Shown: in pieces, positions 22,260 through 33,198 of the stretch
How the letters are laid out: every line of letters starts with the position of its first letter
Numbering within the stretch: the first letter of the stretch is position 1
Origin: Metarhizium brunneum
Taxonomy: Eukaryota > Ascomycota > Sordariomycetes > Hypocreales > Clavicipitaceae
Assembly: GCF_013426205.1 (NCBI RefSeq)
Contig: NC_089422.1
Location: 6,599,001-6,663,000 of the forward strand
DNA: 64,000 nt
Direction: 5' to 3'
Notes under the pieces: generated by a model
Databases searched by the model: none
Told to the model about the DNA's origin: nothing
Seen by the model: the letters and a program-made list of their open reading frames with translations, nothing else
Made by a program: the position numbers and the translations under genes

Positions 22260-23450
22260 ATGGTAGCACAGGAAGCACAGGAAGCGCCCCCGGCGGCAGC
22301 AGAGGCTCTCAAAGTCCCCCTCGAGGCACCCACGCCCGAGAGCACGCCCGAGCCCCGTCCAGAACTCACGCCCGACCAGCAGACCAAGTACACGACGCTG
22401 CTGGAGCGCGCGAGGTCCATCAGCGAGGTCAAGTGCGCGTCCAAGAACAACCCAGACAAGTCGGGCCCGGTGACGGAGCACGAGCGCGCGTGGCTCACCC
22501 GCGAGTGCATCCTGCGCTACCTCCGCGCGACCAACTGGGCGGTGGGCGAGTCGGAGCAGCGGCTGCGCGACACGCTCGCCTGGCGGCGCGAGTACGGGCT
22601 CGACGCCTTCACGGCCGACTACATCTCGCCGGAGCAGGAGACGGGCAAGCAAATCGTCGTCGGGTTCGACAAGCAGGCCCGGCCGTGCCAGTACCTCAAC
22701 CCGGGGCGGCAGAACACCGACCCCAGCCCGCGCCAGATCCACCACCTCTTCTACATGGTCGAGCGCGTCGTCGACGTCATGCCCCCCGGCGTCGAGAAGC
22801 TCAACCTCATGATCAACTTCAAGCCCAGCGCCCAGAGGCAGAATACGAGCGTGCCCGTGTCGACGGCCCGGGAGGTGCTGCATATTCTGCAGAGCCACTA
22901 CCCGGAGCGCTTGGGCAAGGCGCTGATTATCAACGGTGAGTTTCTTGTGTTTTCCAAGGGGTGAAAAAAAAAAAAAAGGGCCCAGAGAGGGAGAAGGAGA
23001 TTGCTGACGATTCGTTTCTTTTTTTGGCGGTTTTTTTTTATAGTCCCCTGGATCGTGCGGGGCTTCTTCAAACTCATCCAGCCGTTTATGCACCCCGTGA
23101 CGCGCGAGAAGCTCAAATTCAACGAGGACATGAGGCAGTTCGTGCCGGCGGCGCAGCTCTGGAGCTCCGACTGGAACGGCGACCTGGACTTTGAGTACGA
23201 CCACGCCGTCTACTGGCCTGCCCTGAACGACATGTGCCGCCGGAGGCGGGAGGAGAGGGTGGCCAGGTGGAAGGCCGCCGGCAGCCTGGTCGGCGAGTCG
23301 GAGGACTACCTTGCCGGCGGGACCGACGTGAGCGTTGGCGGCTTCAAGTACACGGGCGGCGACGGCGACGGCGACGTGGATCTTGTGCAGGAGAAGATGG
23401 CGGCTGCGACGGTGGAGGACGGGGGAGCGTGTCCGGTTGCCGCTGCGTAG
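22260..23450 (+). CDS. Sec14/CRAL-TRIO phosphatidylinositol transfer protein, Pdr16/Pdr17-like
   Basis: Exons 22260-22935 and 23044-23450 give 360 aa (395 if the ATG at 22155 is used). Residues 1-60 are Ala/Pro/Glu-rich. The CRAL-TRIO N-terminal helices follow (RECILRYLRATNWAVGESEQRLRDTLAWRREYG), then the lipid-binding domain (QIVVGFDKQARPCQYLNPGRQNT, VERVVDVMPPGVEKLNLMINF, SHYPERLGKALIINVPW...FFKLIQPFMHPVTREKLKF). The motifs NPGRQNT and DVMPPGVEKL suggest the Pdr16/Pdr17 branch. These exchange phosphatidylinositol or sterols between membranes and influence azole tolerance in yeasts. Third positions are almost all G or C, clearly unlike neighbouring genes, and the antisense strand is also open for over 1 kb as a result. 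The intron holds a run of 14 A and T-rich tracts. Confidence 0.9.
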
Positions 23451-25545
23451 AAGCTCCCCCGGGGGCCAGGGGTGAGTGAGAGGAGAGGGTTATCTGCGTT
23501 GCGATTTGAATTTTGCCATGTTTGTAAATCAAGAATAGCCCTGCGGCATGTATTTTCTTCTTTTTTTATTTTGTTTTGCTGTTTACATAGAGTAGCGTAA
23601 TTAGATAGACTTGGCTATGTTTTCGTTCCCTTCCCTTCCTTTCTTGACAGGAGCATCGCCACGCAGCGGTTCATGTTGCGTCAAGTTCAATGTCGGCCCG
23701 TGCCGCCGCTCCGATGTCAGGGCTCAGGGGGTGGACAAGGCCGCCAGTCTCGAATCCCTCCAAGACGATGATGGCCAGGGGTATGGATTCACACAGATGC
23801 GTCTTTGTGCTTTGAAGTCTGGCATTTGCATGACTGCGAGGCCGAAACAAGGCACAGTCGGTCCGTGATCCCATCTATTTGGTGACTGTTGTACTTACTA
23901 CTGACCCCCCGTACCTGCTTCCGTGCGACTTGTTGTGTCCAGTTGCCTGTCAAGCCGAGGTTCACCGGCGGTACGATGATGGCAGACATTTCCATTGTTT
24001 ACATGCTGACAATTCCGTGTGCAAGGGAGAAGTAAACGAAGCTTGCGGCCGCGGTTAACTGGCTGCCATAGCCACATATCAGATAAGACGCAGTCGAGTT
24101 GCTTTGGCATTCTGTGTTTTAAAGTAAAAAAGCCTCTAGCCCAGTGAATGCCAACTCCTAGATACAACAGCCCCTTCATCCGCTTCACTGTTCAGGGCTG
24201 GTAACATGGCACATGACATTCACACGTATTTATGCACATGTAGACTATATGCAGTAGGACCAACTCATGCATGGCACTCCCCCAGAGTCCCAGACCAACA
24301 AGGCAACCAGCCTCATCTCCAGTCGGTTGTTGCTGACGCGTCACGCGCACTTTTCAGCATCGGAATTCCCAAGGGGTGCCTTGCTTAGGGTCCCGTCGTC
24401 AGCGGCAGTGTTTCGATCTGGGTCCAGGTACAAAGAGGTGCAAAGATCGGTGGTCTCTCTCCTCCGCGCTCCCCTCTGCACGGTAAGAAAAAGCATGGCT
24501 CGAGCTGCCTGTGAAACGACTTCGGGCAAGTCTCCGACAAAAGTTGGTCAAGGTCAACGGAACGACGTAGTAGGAGGAATTTTCGAACAACGGCCCTGGG
24601 CAGCAGATTAATGCCCAAGCTTTTGATGAACAAATTAAGGCGTGCGGAGAGTGTTCGCTGCCGTGAGCATCGTGTCAGGCGCGCGTCAGGTGCACAGCAG
24701 TGACTCTGCTCGAGCCATTCAAAACAAAGAGTTGATTCATATTGATGCGACGTCGCATTTTGCGTCACCTTGGCTTTTCTAGGACACAAACTGGCACATT
24801 TGACCGACTTGAGTTTTGTGTATGTCCATGTTCTTCCTTTGTGATATCACAACGGTGCGGCCCTGGTCTTAGTGACCATGTGGAATGCGCGGAATGATTG
24901 GTTATCTAGCTGAACCTCTCGGAAAATGAGAAACCTATCAGGGCAAACCGAGTATTTTATGGAAATAAGGGAGTCCGCATTAGCGTACTCGGGCTGAGCT
25001 GAATGAGACTGCGGATAAACATCGTCAGCCACGCATGCACCAGGGGCCAGGGATTTTGGCCATTGCGTCAGGGCTGTCACTGGCTTTACAGTGTATGGAG
25101 AATTCCTTAGCCATTTCAAGTCGCACAAGAGGACTATGCTCTGCGAGTTTCATGTGGTCCCTCTACGATAGCAGCGCCAGCTTTGTCCAAGCTTTGTTCG
25201 AACGCTGATTGCACTCCGGCCCGGCCCGGTTTGCCACCTAGGCGATAATATTAGCGAGTCTGCTTAGTTTACGAGTCAACATCCTCGAAACATGCAGCAT
25301 TCAACTACCACTCATTGAGACGTCGCCTCAGCCTGTAGGGGGCGCTTGGTTCACGACGAGCACGGCCTGCAAGCCGACAGGCAACAAAGCGTCACAAGTA
25401 AAAGCTTCGCCACTTCTTTCGAAGTAATGAATGAGCTCCTGACCAAACCAAACAACACAAAGGACTTACCACGGAAACATGTGCCGGACAATAAGACTAG
25501 GATTGTTGTCCCTGTTTTCTTCCTTTTCAGTGAGACGTTCTCGAA
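23451..25545. other. Intergenic region, about 2.1 kb, no gene seen
   Basis: This separates the Sec14-like gene from the BCS1-like gene, both on the plus strand. All open frames are short and without motif or codon signal. No repeat or mobile element is evident by eye. Confidence 0.55.
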
Positions 25546-25553
25546 TATATATA
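25546..25553 (+). promoter_or_regulatory. TATA box of the BCS1-like gene
   Basis: TATATATA lies 68 bp before the ATG at 25621, in a T-rich context. Position and sequence fit a TATA element; transcription start is not known. Confidence 0.5.
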
Positions 25554-25620
25554 CCGGAGGCTGGAGCCGTTTTACCTCCTCACCATCACAGATCATCGGC
25601 TCACCAACTCTCTCACCAAG

Positions 25621-27378
25621 ATGGATTCCGAGCTTCCTCCCACCTCCCAGCACGACTCTGGTCCAGCTAGAGCCGAAGCTCAACCAGGCTTTTCCCCGGC
25701 GGACATCTTCGACAACCTCCTTGCCACCGCTGGCCGAGCATCACCACTGACGCCGTTCTTTCTGTTCATATACCAAATTCTTGGTTTGCGACTGGGACTG
25801 GATCTATCCGTTATCATGGCGCTTCTTGGTGTGTTCTGGGTAACAATCAAGATTGGCGGCCAAGGGTACACTCTGGTTAACGCCTTCATCGAAAATCATT
25901 TAATGCATAGTGTAACTGTTCCCCAAGACGATGAGATCTACGACCATGTCAAGGCGTGGCTGTCCAAGCAGGAACGTGTGATTAAGACCTCGCGCCTCGT
26001 GGCCCAGACCGTGAAGAATGACGACTGCGACGACAAGGATCTTGAAAATCTCGACGTTACAGACGATGGTGATGAAACCCCCGATCAGCAACGACTCAAC
26101 GTGTTGAAGTTGATATCCAGAGTAGTAAGGACTGTAACTTCTTATTGTGCCACCACGCTTGATTGCTGACCCTTTTTGCAGCGCCATCAATACTTTCCAG
26201 CGATAGGAAAGACCAGGTTCTGGCATAAAAACAGATATTTTGTCGTACATCGTTCGAAGAATGTAGTCATGGAAACTTCCGAATTCCCGCTGAAGGTGAA
26301 TGCGGACGAAGAGATTAAAATCTCCTGTTTGTGGAGTTCGAGGGGTATGTTCAGCGCCACGAGCCCTAAGTAAGGCTCAACTAACACTATGCTAGAGCCT
26401 ATCGACAAATTGTTACTCGAAGCCAAAGAGATGTACTACTGCGAAATGAAGAAAAGGACCATAATATATCGGCCCGAGGTTGTGGACCACACCAACAGAC
26501 CCAGTTCATGGCGCCTAGCCGCAAAGCGTCCCAAGCGATCCAAGGAAACAGTTATACTTCCCGGAGCGATAACAGATTTCCTTCTACCCGACATTAGAGA
26601 ATTCCTCATGACCAAAACTGAGCGATGGTATACTGCTCGTGATATCCCCTGGCGCCGAGGATACCTCTTTTTCGGGCCACCGGGGACCGGAAAGACGAGT
26701 TTTGTCGCTGTGATAGCCGCATATTTTCTGCTTGATATCTATACTGTTAATCTGAGTGAGCCTAATATGACGGATGCGAATCTTTTGAGACTCTTTCGTG
26801 ATCTTCCCCGACGATGCATGGTTCTGATAGAAGATATCGATGTATCGGGTATACAACGCGATAGAGATTCGAAAGGCGTCGAGAGGAATCAAGGGACAGC
26901 CAATAGGATAGGAATGATCACCAAAACCTTTTCGTTTGGTGGTCTCCTGAATGCTATTGATGGTGTGGCGGCACAGGAGGGTCGCATCCTTATTATGACG
27001 ACAAACAAGCCCGAGTCACTAGATGAAGCTCTCATCCGTCCTGGCCGCGTGGATGTCAAAATTGGGTTCCACAACGCCACAAAACAGCAATCTGCGGCAT
27101 TGTTCTGTCGAATGTATGGGGATTCCACTCCCCTAGAGCCAAACAAGCCAGCTAGCAAGGGAATCAAGGACCAGAACAGCGACAAAGTCTCCCTGTCGCA
27201 AGAGGAAATCAAAAGCCTTTCAGAAGAATTTAGCGAGAAGATTCCAGACCGCTTGTGTTCACCCGCCGAGATTCAGGAGTTTATGCTTTTACGAAAGGAA
27301 GATCCTAGAAAGGCAGTTGATGAGGTGGAAAGTTGGGTGGAGAAGATGAAGGAGCAAAAGAACTCCGGTTCTAATTAG
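25621..27378 (+). CDS. BCS1-like mitochondrial AAA ATPase
   Basis: Exons 25621-26124, 26182-26344 and 26396-27378 give 549 aa. The first intron is phase 0; the second is phase 1 and carries a CTAAC branch site. One hydrophobic segment (about 42-75, PFFLFIYQILGLRLGLDLSVIMALLGVFWV) precedes a BCS1_N domain (RFWHKNRYFVVHR...LKISCLWSSR type). The AAA module follows: Walker A GPPGTGKTS near 319, Walker B MVLIEDID near 364, FGGLLNAIDGV and a sensor/arginine-finger region ALIRPGRVDVKI. Canonical Bcs1 moves the Rieske protein across the inner mitochondrial membrane. Fungi carry many paralogues of unknown substrate, and this divergent copy, with an acidic insert (DDCDDKDLENLDVTDDGDE) in the N-domain, is probably one of those rather than the orthologue. 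Confidence 0.92.
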
Positions 27379-27804
27379 GACGGTGTAGGGTACTTCCCCA
27401 CTGTGCAATGAAGGAAGGGGCGAAGCCAACAATGGTGGTTGCAGGACCTGAAATGTCAAGCGCGCCTAAGACTGCTGAGGTACACGAGTATGTCAACTTG
27501 GAGATTTTGTTTTGTTTTTGAATTAATATATTTAAAGTGTCACAATGTCTTGAAAAAAAAAACACGAATGATAAGTACTACGATGCACTTAATCCTACTT
27601 TAGTCCGCAGAAGCAGCAGCAGCTACCCTGCACATTTATCCAAGGTTCATCGTCGCCCCACCACATGACATCGCTGCTGCATGCTATCCACGACAGCTTT
27701 TCCCCCGTCTCCAATATCAATTCGACGACGGGGACAAGCCTGGCCATGCCAACCCCTCCGCTCCAGACCAGCACACGTACGCACACACTTAACCACACCT
27801 GACC
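27379..27804. other. Short intergenic region
   Basis: This holds the 3' flank of the BCS1-like gene and the promoter of the TRAPP subunit gene. An A/T-rich stretch lies at 27520-27560. No other feature is seen. Confidence 0.6.
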
Positions 27805-28541
27805 ATGTCAAATATACAGCCCGCAGCCCAAGGCACGAAAGAGACGGGGCTGCGCGTGCCCAGCAATGGCAAGACAATCTACCACCGCCCGCTCAACCGC
27901 ACCAAGACGGCCGAGCTGAGCCAAGCGAGCTTCGCCTACCTGTTTAGTGAGATGGTCACCTATGCGCAAAGAAAGGTAAAGGGCATCCAAGAACTCGAGC
28001 AGCGGTATGTACGCCCAAATCCACAGCCAACCGTGATCTCTAGGGAAAAAAAAGGAACAAAGGGAAACGAATGGCCAACTAAAACCTCGTTTAACCTAGG
28101 CTCAACGAACAAGGACACCCCATCGGCCTCAAGCTCCTCGACCTCCTCCTCTACCGCGAGCCGCCGCGCTCGCAGCTGCGCCCCCTCAGCATCATCTCCC
28201 TACTACACTTCATCAAGCAGAATGTGTGGCAGCACCTGTTTGGCCGGCAGGCGGACCGGCTGGAAAAGTCCAACAACCCCGACACGCCCGACGAGTACAT
28301 GATTATCGACAACGAGCCGCTCGTCAACCAGTACATTAGCGTGCCGCGCGAGATGAGTCAGCTGAATTGCGCGGCGTTTGTGGCCGGCGTCGTCGAGGGT
28401 GTTTGTGACGGAGCGGATTTCCCGGCCAGGGTGACCGCGCATACCGTCGGCGAGGGGGACATGTGGCCCGGCAAAACTGTGTTCTTGGTCAAGTTTAGGA
28501 GCGAGGTTGTTGAGCGGGACGGACTTTTAGCGAAGAGTTGA
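27805..28541 (+). CDS. trs31: TRAPP complex subunit Trs31 (TRAPPC5, Bet3 family)
   Basis: Core subunit of the TRAPP tethering complex, the exchange factor for Ypt1 in ER-Golgi and Golgi traffic. Exons 27805-28004 and 28100-28541 give 213 aa. The intron (GTATGT...CCTAG) joins ELEQR to LNEQGHPIGLKLLDLLLYRE. The Bet3/Trs31 fold is recognisable throughout: ELSQASFAYLFSEMVTY near residue 36, GHPIGLKLLDLL, SIISLLHFIKQNVWQHLFGRQAD, YMIIDNEPLVNQYISVPREMSQLNCAAFVAGVVEGV, and the C-terminal strand KTVFLVKFRSEV. Length is normal for the family. The gene is convergent with the unknown gene at 28843-29323, with about 300 bp between stops. Confidence 0.95.
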
Positions 28542-28842
28542 TCATGTTCTTTTTTTGGCCTTTCCAAATTTCCTTTGAAGCGGGGAGGGAAATGACAAAC
28601 GTTGGGCGTTTCTGGTGTTGGTGTCTGGATTTGGGTTTAGGTTTGGGTTTACTGGGGAGTGATATCCTGTCGTGGCATGTGCTTGTATTCGTAAACGCCG
28701 CGCTAAATGAAAGACTCATAACTCTGGTCGTTGCTGACCTCGAAGGCAAGAAACAATGCCGCTATCGTGTCTACCTAGTGCCTCTGTGCCCATATCCAGC
28801 ATCACACGCAAGTGAGACTTAACCACCATAACATGCCCGACT
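28542..28842. other. Convergent intergenic region
   Basis: This is the 3' flank shared by Trs31 and the small minus-strand gene. It contains a GGGTTTAGGTTTGGGTTT-like run at about 28623-28650, a chance G/T repeat rather than a telomere array. Confidence 0.6.
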
Positions 28843-29323
28843 CTACCTGGGCATCCGCTTCCCGCTCACGCCCTTTGGCGGGCCCTTCCTCATCAACTCC
28901 CCCAGGCCCAAGTCCTTCCATGCCGCTCCCCTCACCTCCTTTGTCGCACGCGTGATTCCAAACGCAGCGTGCTGATCGGGCACCACGTCATCCTCGTCCT
29001 CCGGGTTCAGCGGCTGGTGCTGCGGCGGGACAAAGATTTCATCCGAGGGGAGCTTGTCCTTGCAAAAGTCTTCAAAGAGGTCTGCGTTGGAGGCGGTTGA
29101 CATGTGTACATATGTGAAGGATGAGTCCTTGTTCTGCGCGCACGCTTGTGTTAGTGATGATACTCGCGGGTTATTTGGTTTGAAGCACGTGGCTACGACA
29201 CGGAGTGGTTGGTAGGTGCAAGTAGAGACGCGTCGATACACGTACCATTGTGGAAAAGCCCTCCGGGAGTCTGCGTGGTTTGGATGCTGGTTTGGGGGAT
29301 GTTTTGTTCTTGTCAAGTGACAT
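28843..29323 (-). CDS. Small hypothetical protein, 122 aa
   Basis: Exons 29323-29246 and 29133-28843 join in phase 0 through GTACGT and GCGCAG. The N-terminus is Lys/Pro-rich (MSLDKNKTSPKPASKPRRLPEGFSTM). The second exon contains an acidic central part (FEDFCKDKLPSDEIFVPPQHQPLNPEDEDDVVPDQ), a short predicted helix (AAWKDLGLGELM) and a basic end (RKGPPKGVSGKRMPR). There is no signal peptide, membrane segment or known domain. I do not recognise the family. The spliced frame, the sensible ATG and the balanced composition support a real gene. The intron also reads through without a stop in one frame, so a longer unspliced form cannot be excluded. Confidence 0.6.
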
Positions 29324-30096
29324 AGTGGCTGTGGTACGAGTGAGATTGATGTTTGGGTTGAATAAAGTGGGGGCATCGGAGCTTTGAGCGTCACGGTAGT
29401 CACTGTATACAGTGACTATCCAGGTACGTCGGTAACCTGCAACGAGCTATCCTCTGGATTCATCCATCAATCCATGAAAGCACTTCAAAAATGTGACAGG
29501 AAAATGGCGGGAAAAGCTTCTCTTCGATATACATTAGGAAGGAAAAAACACACAAAATCAGCGCTTGCCGAACTTACGGCCAGATCCATCGTATACTTAT
29601 TGACCGCATGTTGTATGCCACTAGACCCTTTAATGTTATCGTGAACATTCTGTCTTTAACCGAATGCACCCAAACAAACAAACCCCGACTGGCAGCCTGG
29701 ACCGGTTGAAAGCATCATACTTGCACAACATTTATGAACCTTGACCACATTGGTGTAGCGGCATGAGACGGAATAAACGAGCCGAGCCACGACAAAAAGT
29801 AAGGACGAAAGCCAGCTCATGTCTTTATCCTTATTACTATTTTTGCTTAACAAACAGTGTAAATGCATACCGCAAGGTAAAAATGCTCTAAATTAATCCC
29901 TCCAGCAAGCTCAGTCCAACCATTAGGGACTTGGTTGCCTTGTAAAAAATACATCCTCCAGGGAAACGAATGTAGACATCATGGTACACTAGTCCGACAT
30001 AAGAATACATTAGTTGGGAGAATACCGAGTTCCTGAGCCGCCCGTCCTTTTCCCTTTGTCAATAAATTCTTCCTTTATGTTGTTGAGATTCTTTTT
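29324..30096. other. Intergenic region
   Basis: This lies between the promoter side of the small minus-strand gene and the 3' end of the mevalonate kinase gene. A short hairpin is possible at about 29395-29418 (GTAGTCACTGTATACAGTGACTATC). No gene is visible. Confidence 0.6.
29397..29416. repeat. Perfect palindrome AGTCACTGTATACAGTGACT
   Basis: A 20-bp perfect palindrome lies about 75 bp upstream of the ATG of the small minus-strand gene. It could be a binding site for a dimeric factor in that promoter; the function is unknown. Confidence 0.65.
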
Positions 30097-31646
30097 TCAT
30101 CGGCTTTCCACGCGCCAGAATTTCCAGCCTTCTCTTTCGCCGCCGTCTCTAACGCCGACGAGCTTCTCAACACCTTCAGTGCCTTCCGCATTGAGGAACT
30201 TCTCCAAGTCGATTTCCATGCCGCCCTCCTCATCTTCCTCAGTGCCATTCTTCAGAATCGCGGGCCACAAAACTCCAACACCGTCGCCACCAAGAGTCGC
30301 CTCAAATTTTGCGTAGTTCTCCTTGTCTAGTCGCTCCTCGAGCTCATCAAGCTTTGCTCTTGGAACGTCGGGCCGCAAAAGTGTGATTGAACACCCGCCG
30401 CCGCCGGCTCCAGTAAGCTTCGTCCAGCCAATGCCCTCGTGATCAACCAATTCGCGCACTCGTTCCAACCGGGGGTGCGAAACACCTAGCGAGACTAGCA
30501 AACCGTGGTTAATAGTCATGAGCTCGCCGACCTTCATTAAGCTCTCCTCGTCCTCCTCGTCGAAGTCGTCGTCGGCGATCAGCTCAGATGCGGAGCTAGC
30601 CACCTTGTCCATTGCATCCAGAATCGATCCCACTAGCTTCGGATGCATTTTATTCAGCTTGCCCACCTTGGCAACCTCGTAAGCCGTTGACTTGGGCTGC
30701 TTGGTGTCGACAAGGAGTAATGGAAGCTCTGGAAAGTCCCAGAGTGGCTTCACAGCCGGCGGCTTATTGTAATCTAACCTCTGGAATACCACAGCTTTGC
30801 CTTGTGTGGCCACGGTATTATCTACCCCTGAAGGATTGCCGTGAATGCACATCTCGTATACAAAGGCCCATCTGTTGATACGCTCGATCTGTAGCCGAGC
30901 CTCCTCAGGCGGCTGGTCGGGGTGAGGTCCGGAGAGTGTGCGTAACTGGATGAGCAGGGCAGCAGATACGCATACCGCAATGGAGGCGCTACTTCCCAGG
31001 CCAGCGCCAATTGGTATTGTAGAACGCAAAGTGTAAAGGCAGCCAGGGAATGAAGGGGATCCAAGCGAGAGAAAGAGGTAAAGAAAGGCAAAGGCGCCGT
31101 TTCTGTGGACTCGGCGGATGTCCTCTGGGCTGTCTGGAGAGACGTCAACATGAGGCTCAAGGGCGGCGACGAGATCGGGGTCGAGTTCGGTGACGAGGGA
31201 GTAATAGGACTTCTTCTTGGAAGGCTGCTGGAAAGTGTCCCATGGAAGTTCGTCGATATTCCACGTGTGCACGAGGTCGATATCGGTAAAACGCAAAGAG
31301 ACTGTTCTCTTAGACTTGGAGAGGGTCGTAACGTGAAGATAAGATCGCAACGAAATGGCAGCAGCAATGGCGGCCTGAGACGATGAGTGATGGTCAGCAT
31401 ATGCAATTGGACGGGTTACTTGTGTACGAAATCTTGGAGGCATCCTAGACTCACCTTGCCATAGACAACAGAATGCTCTCCAAAGACGATGACTTTGCCC
31501 GGCGCAGATACCATAAAGGCCGGGGCCATTGGACTGGACTGTTTTCGGTCGGCCTTTATGCGATGCACCAGAGGCCCATCGCCATTCACATGGGGCTTGC
31601 CATTGCTTGGGCCGTTGGTGCCATTGCCATGCACGCCTTTGTGCAT
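30097..31646 (-). CDS. erg12: Mevalonate kinase (ERG12)
   Basis: Phosphorylates mevalonate to 5-phosphomevalonate with ATP, an early step toward ergosterol and other isoprenoids. Exons 31646-31455 and 31374-30097 give 489 aa. The intron (GTGAGT...CTCAG) joins SVVYGK to AAIAAAISLRSYL. The conserved start is MVSAPGKVIVFGEHSVVYGK. The GHMP ATP-binding loop is PIGAGLGSSASIAVC (about residue 205). HGNPSGVDNTVATQGK contains the catalytic Asp, and the C-terminal motif is KLTGAGGGGCSITLL. A 39-residue hydrophilic extension precedes MAPAFMVSAPGK; starting at the inner ATG (31529) is possible, but the extended form is plausible for filamentous fungi. The frame of exon 2 stays open well upstream through the intron, which is not coding. 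Confidence 0.96.
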
Positions 31647-32222
31647 CTCGGAATCTCGAATGACGCCTTGTCAGTCGGATCGTTGGGGGCGGACAGCGAA
31701 GGAGAGGAACCTGGCTGGCGTTGTGGTTGTCGTTTCGAATATCCGTACTAAAAGACTTTCCTCCTCCTCTCTCTTTCGTTGTCTCCAAACTTTCTCCCTC
31801 TTCTCTCTCTGTTTTTATTTGTTCCTTGGGGCCGAGTTGTGCGGCAGAGATTCGAGGGCGTAATCCGAGGGGCCAACAGCTCTGCAGGTCAGGTGGTTGC
31901 CGATGAAGGCGCACCTGGGCTCTAGCTAGTATGTATGCACCTTGTGCTGGGGCCTGCTCTCTTCCGGTGTGGAGGCGAGGAATTGGGCTGCGGCTCACTG
32001 CTGCAAGGGTCGACTGCTGAAGCGGGCAGGGCCGACTCCCAAGACAGCGTCCTGCATATGTGTGTCGACTGAGCAGGATTTCAAAGAGGAAGGCTTGCGG
32101 ACTGGTTTTGAAACATGGGAAAAAAGGGAGACAGAGTCGTTATCTCGTTGTACGGGGAGGGAAAACAACAAGTAAGATGGGCAGGCGCTCATCTTAATAT
32201 TTACCTAAAGTACCTAATCTAC

Positions 32223-32234
32223 CTAGGTACCTAG
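32223..32234. repeat. CTAGGTACCTAG palindrome within a TACCTA repeat
   Basis: A perfect 12-bp palindrome sits in a 40-bp stretch with several TACCTA or TAGGTA units (32205-32240). Similar TAGGTA/TACCTA sequences occur near 8442, 21552 and 62685. It is a simple-sequence feature with no known role. Confidence 0.7.
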
Positions 32235-32560
32235 ATAGGTGCCTGATCATTGAATGGACCAACTATCCCCCGAGTGTAACCGGATTCCTTGAGCGACTTG
32301 AGCGACAGACATTAGCCAAATGACATTTCTCGTTGTATGTACTACTCGATCCACCCTCCAACCCACCATCTGCATCCCGCATTCCCAGTGGCGGAGACTC
32401 CCTTTGGTCCCTTTTTTAACTTATTCCTCGACGACGAGACGACGATAACGGAATCCGGAATAGCAAATGTGGAGTCTTGGTAATCTCCAGCTCCTAATTG
32501 GAACGCTACTGAAGCCGAAAAACATGCAACATTGGCTAGGAGATCCGCGGGCATCTCAAT

Positions 32561-32581
32561 GGTAGTACTACTAGTACTACC
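32561..32581. repeat. 21-bp palindrome with 10-bp arms
   Basis: GGTAGTACTA and TAGTACTACC are exact reverse complements separated by a single C. It lies about 0.9 kb upstream of the erg12 ATG. It could be a binding site for a dimeric factor or a simple ACT/AGT repeat. Confidence 0.7.
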
Positions 32582-33198
32582 ACCAAGGCAGGAGTCAACT
32601 GTCGTCTTGTCGAAATATGCATCCGCCTCCGCCCATCAAAGACTACGTAGAGGCAGGGGGTTGAGGTGTGGACGCACTTCGTACGTTCAAAATATTGGTC
32701 ATTCCAGGCAGTGAGTGGCTTGGCTGACCGACGGAAGCGCAACACAAACAACCACAACGAAACATGGCCAATCCAGGTGCATCAACGAAGACAACCAACT
32801 TCCTATCTAGACGCTCTTACAGATGCTTACTGCATAACGGCATGGACCTACAGACCCCTCTCCTTTGATTGCAGTCGCAATCAAGCCCCGAAATTAGAAC
32901 GCCAACACCAACACCACCGTCTCCATCCAACAAAGTGGCCCGTCATTCACCACTGCCACAGCCACGTTTCCAGCGACCAGGGGCGCAGCCCTCTTTAATA
33001 TGCTCCCGCATTCGTCCTATCCTTGCATCTCATCAGCCGATTTTTGCTGCGTCATGCCGAGTACAATGTAACGGCCTAGTGAGTGGTGATGCTTGGGAGC
33101 GCAAACCGCCGCATGACCTACGGGCACGAGCACAAGTTTATACAGAATTCCTTGGCGATCTCGTCATCTTCTTTTGTTCACACCTTCATAATCCTCTT

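Larger units (their letters stand above)
31647..33198. other. Intergenic region upstream of mevalonate kinase
   Basis: This contains the erg12 promoter and the 3' flank of the glycosyltransferase gene. It is pyrimidine-rich at 31760-31830 and contains the two palindromic sites listed separately. No gene is visible. Confidence 0.6.

Noticed and set aside
22191..23204. 337-codon minus-strand open frame antisense to the Sec14-like gene
   Set aside because: It is open only because the sense gene has almost no A or T in third positions; the translated sequence has no protein character and runs through the sense intron.
28617..28652. GGGTTTAGGTTTGGGTTT run
   Set aside because: Irregular G/T repeat, not a TTAGGG array.
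31375..31998. N-terminal extension of mevalonate kinase through the intron frame
   Set aside because: The frame is open but the true N-terminus (SAPGKVIVFGEH) lies in another frame joined by a canonical GTGAGT/CTCAG intron.
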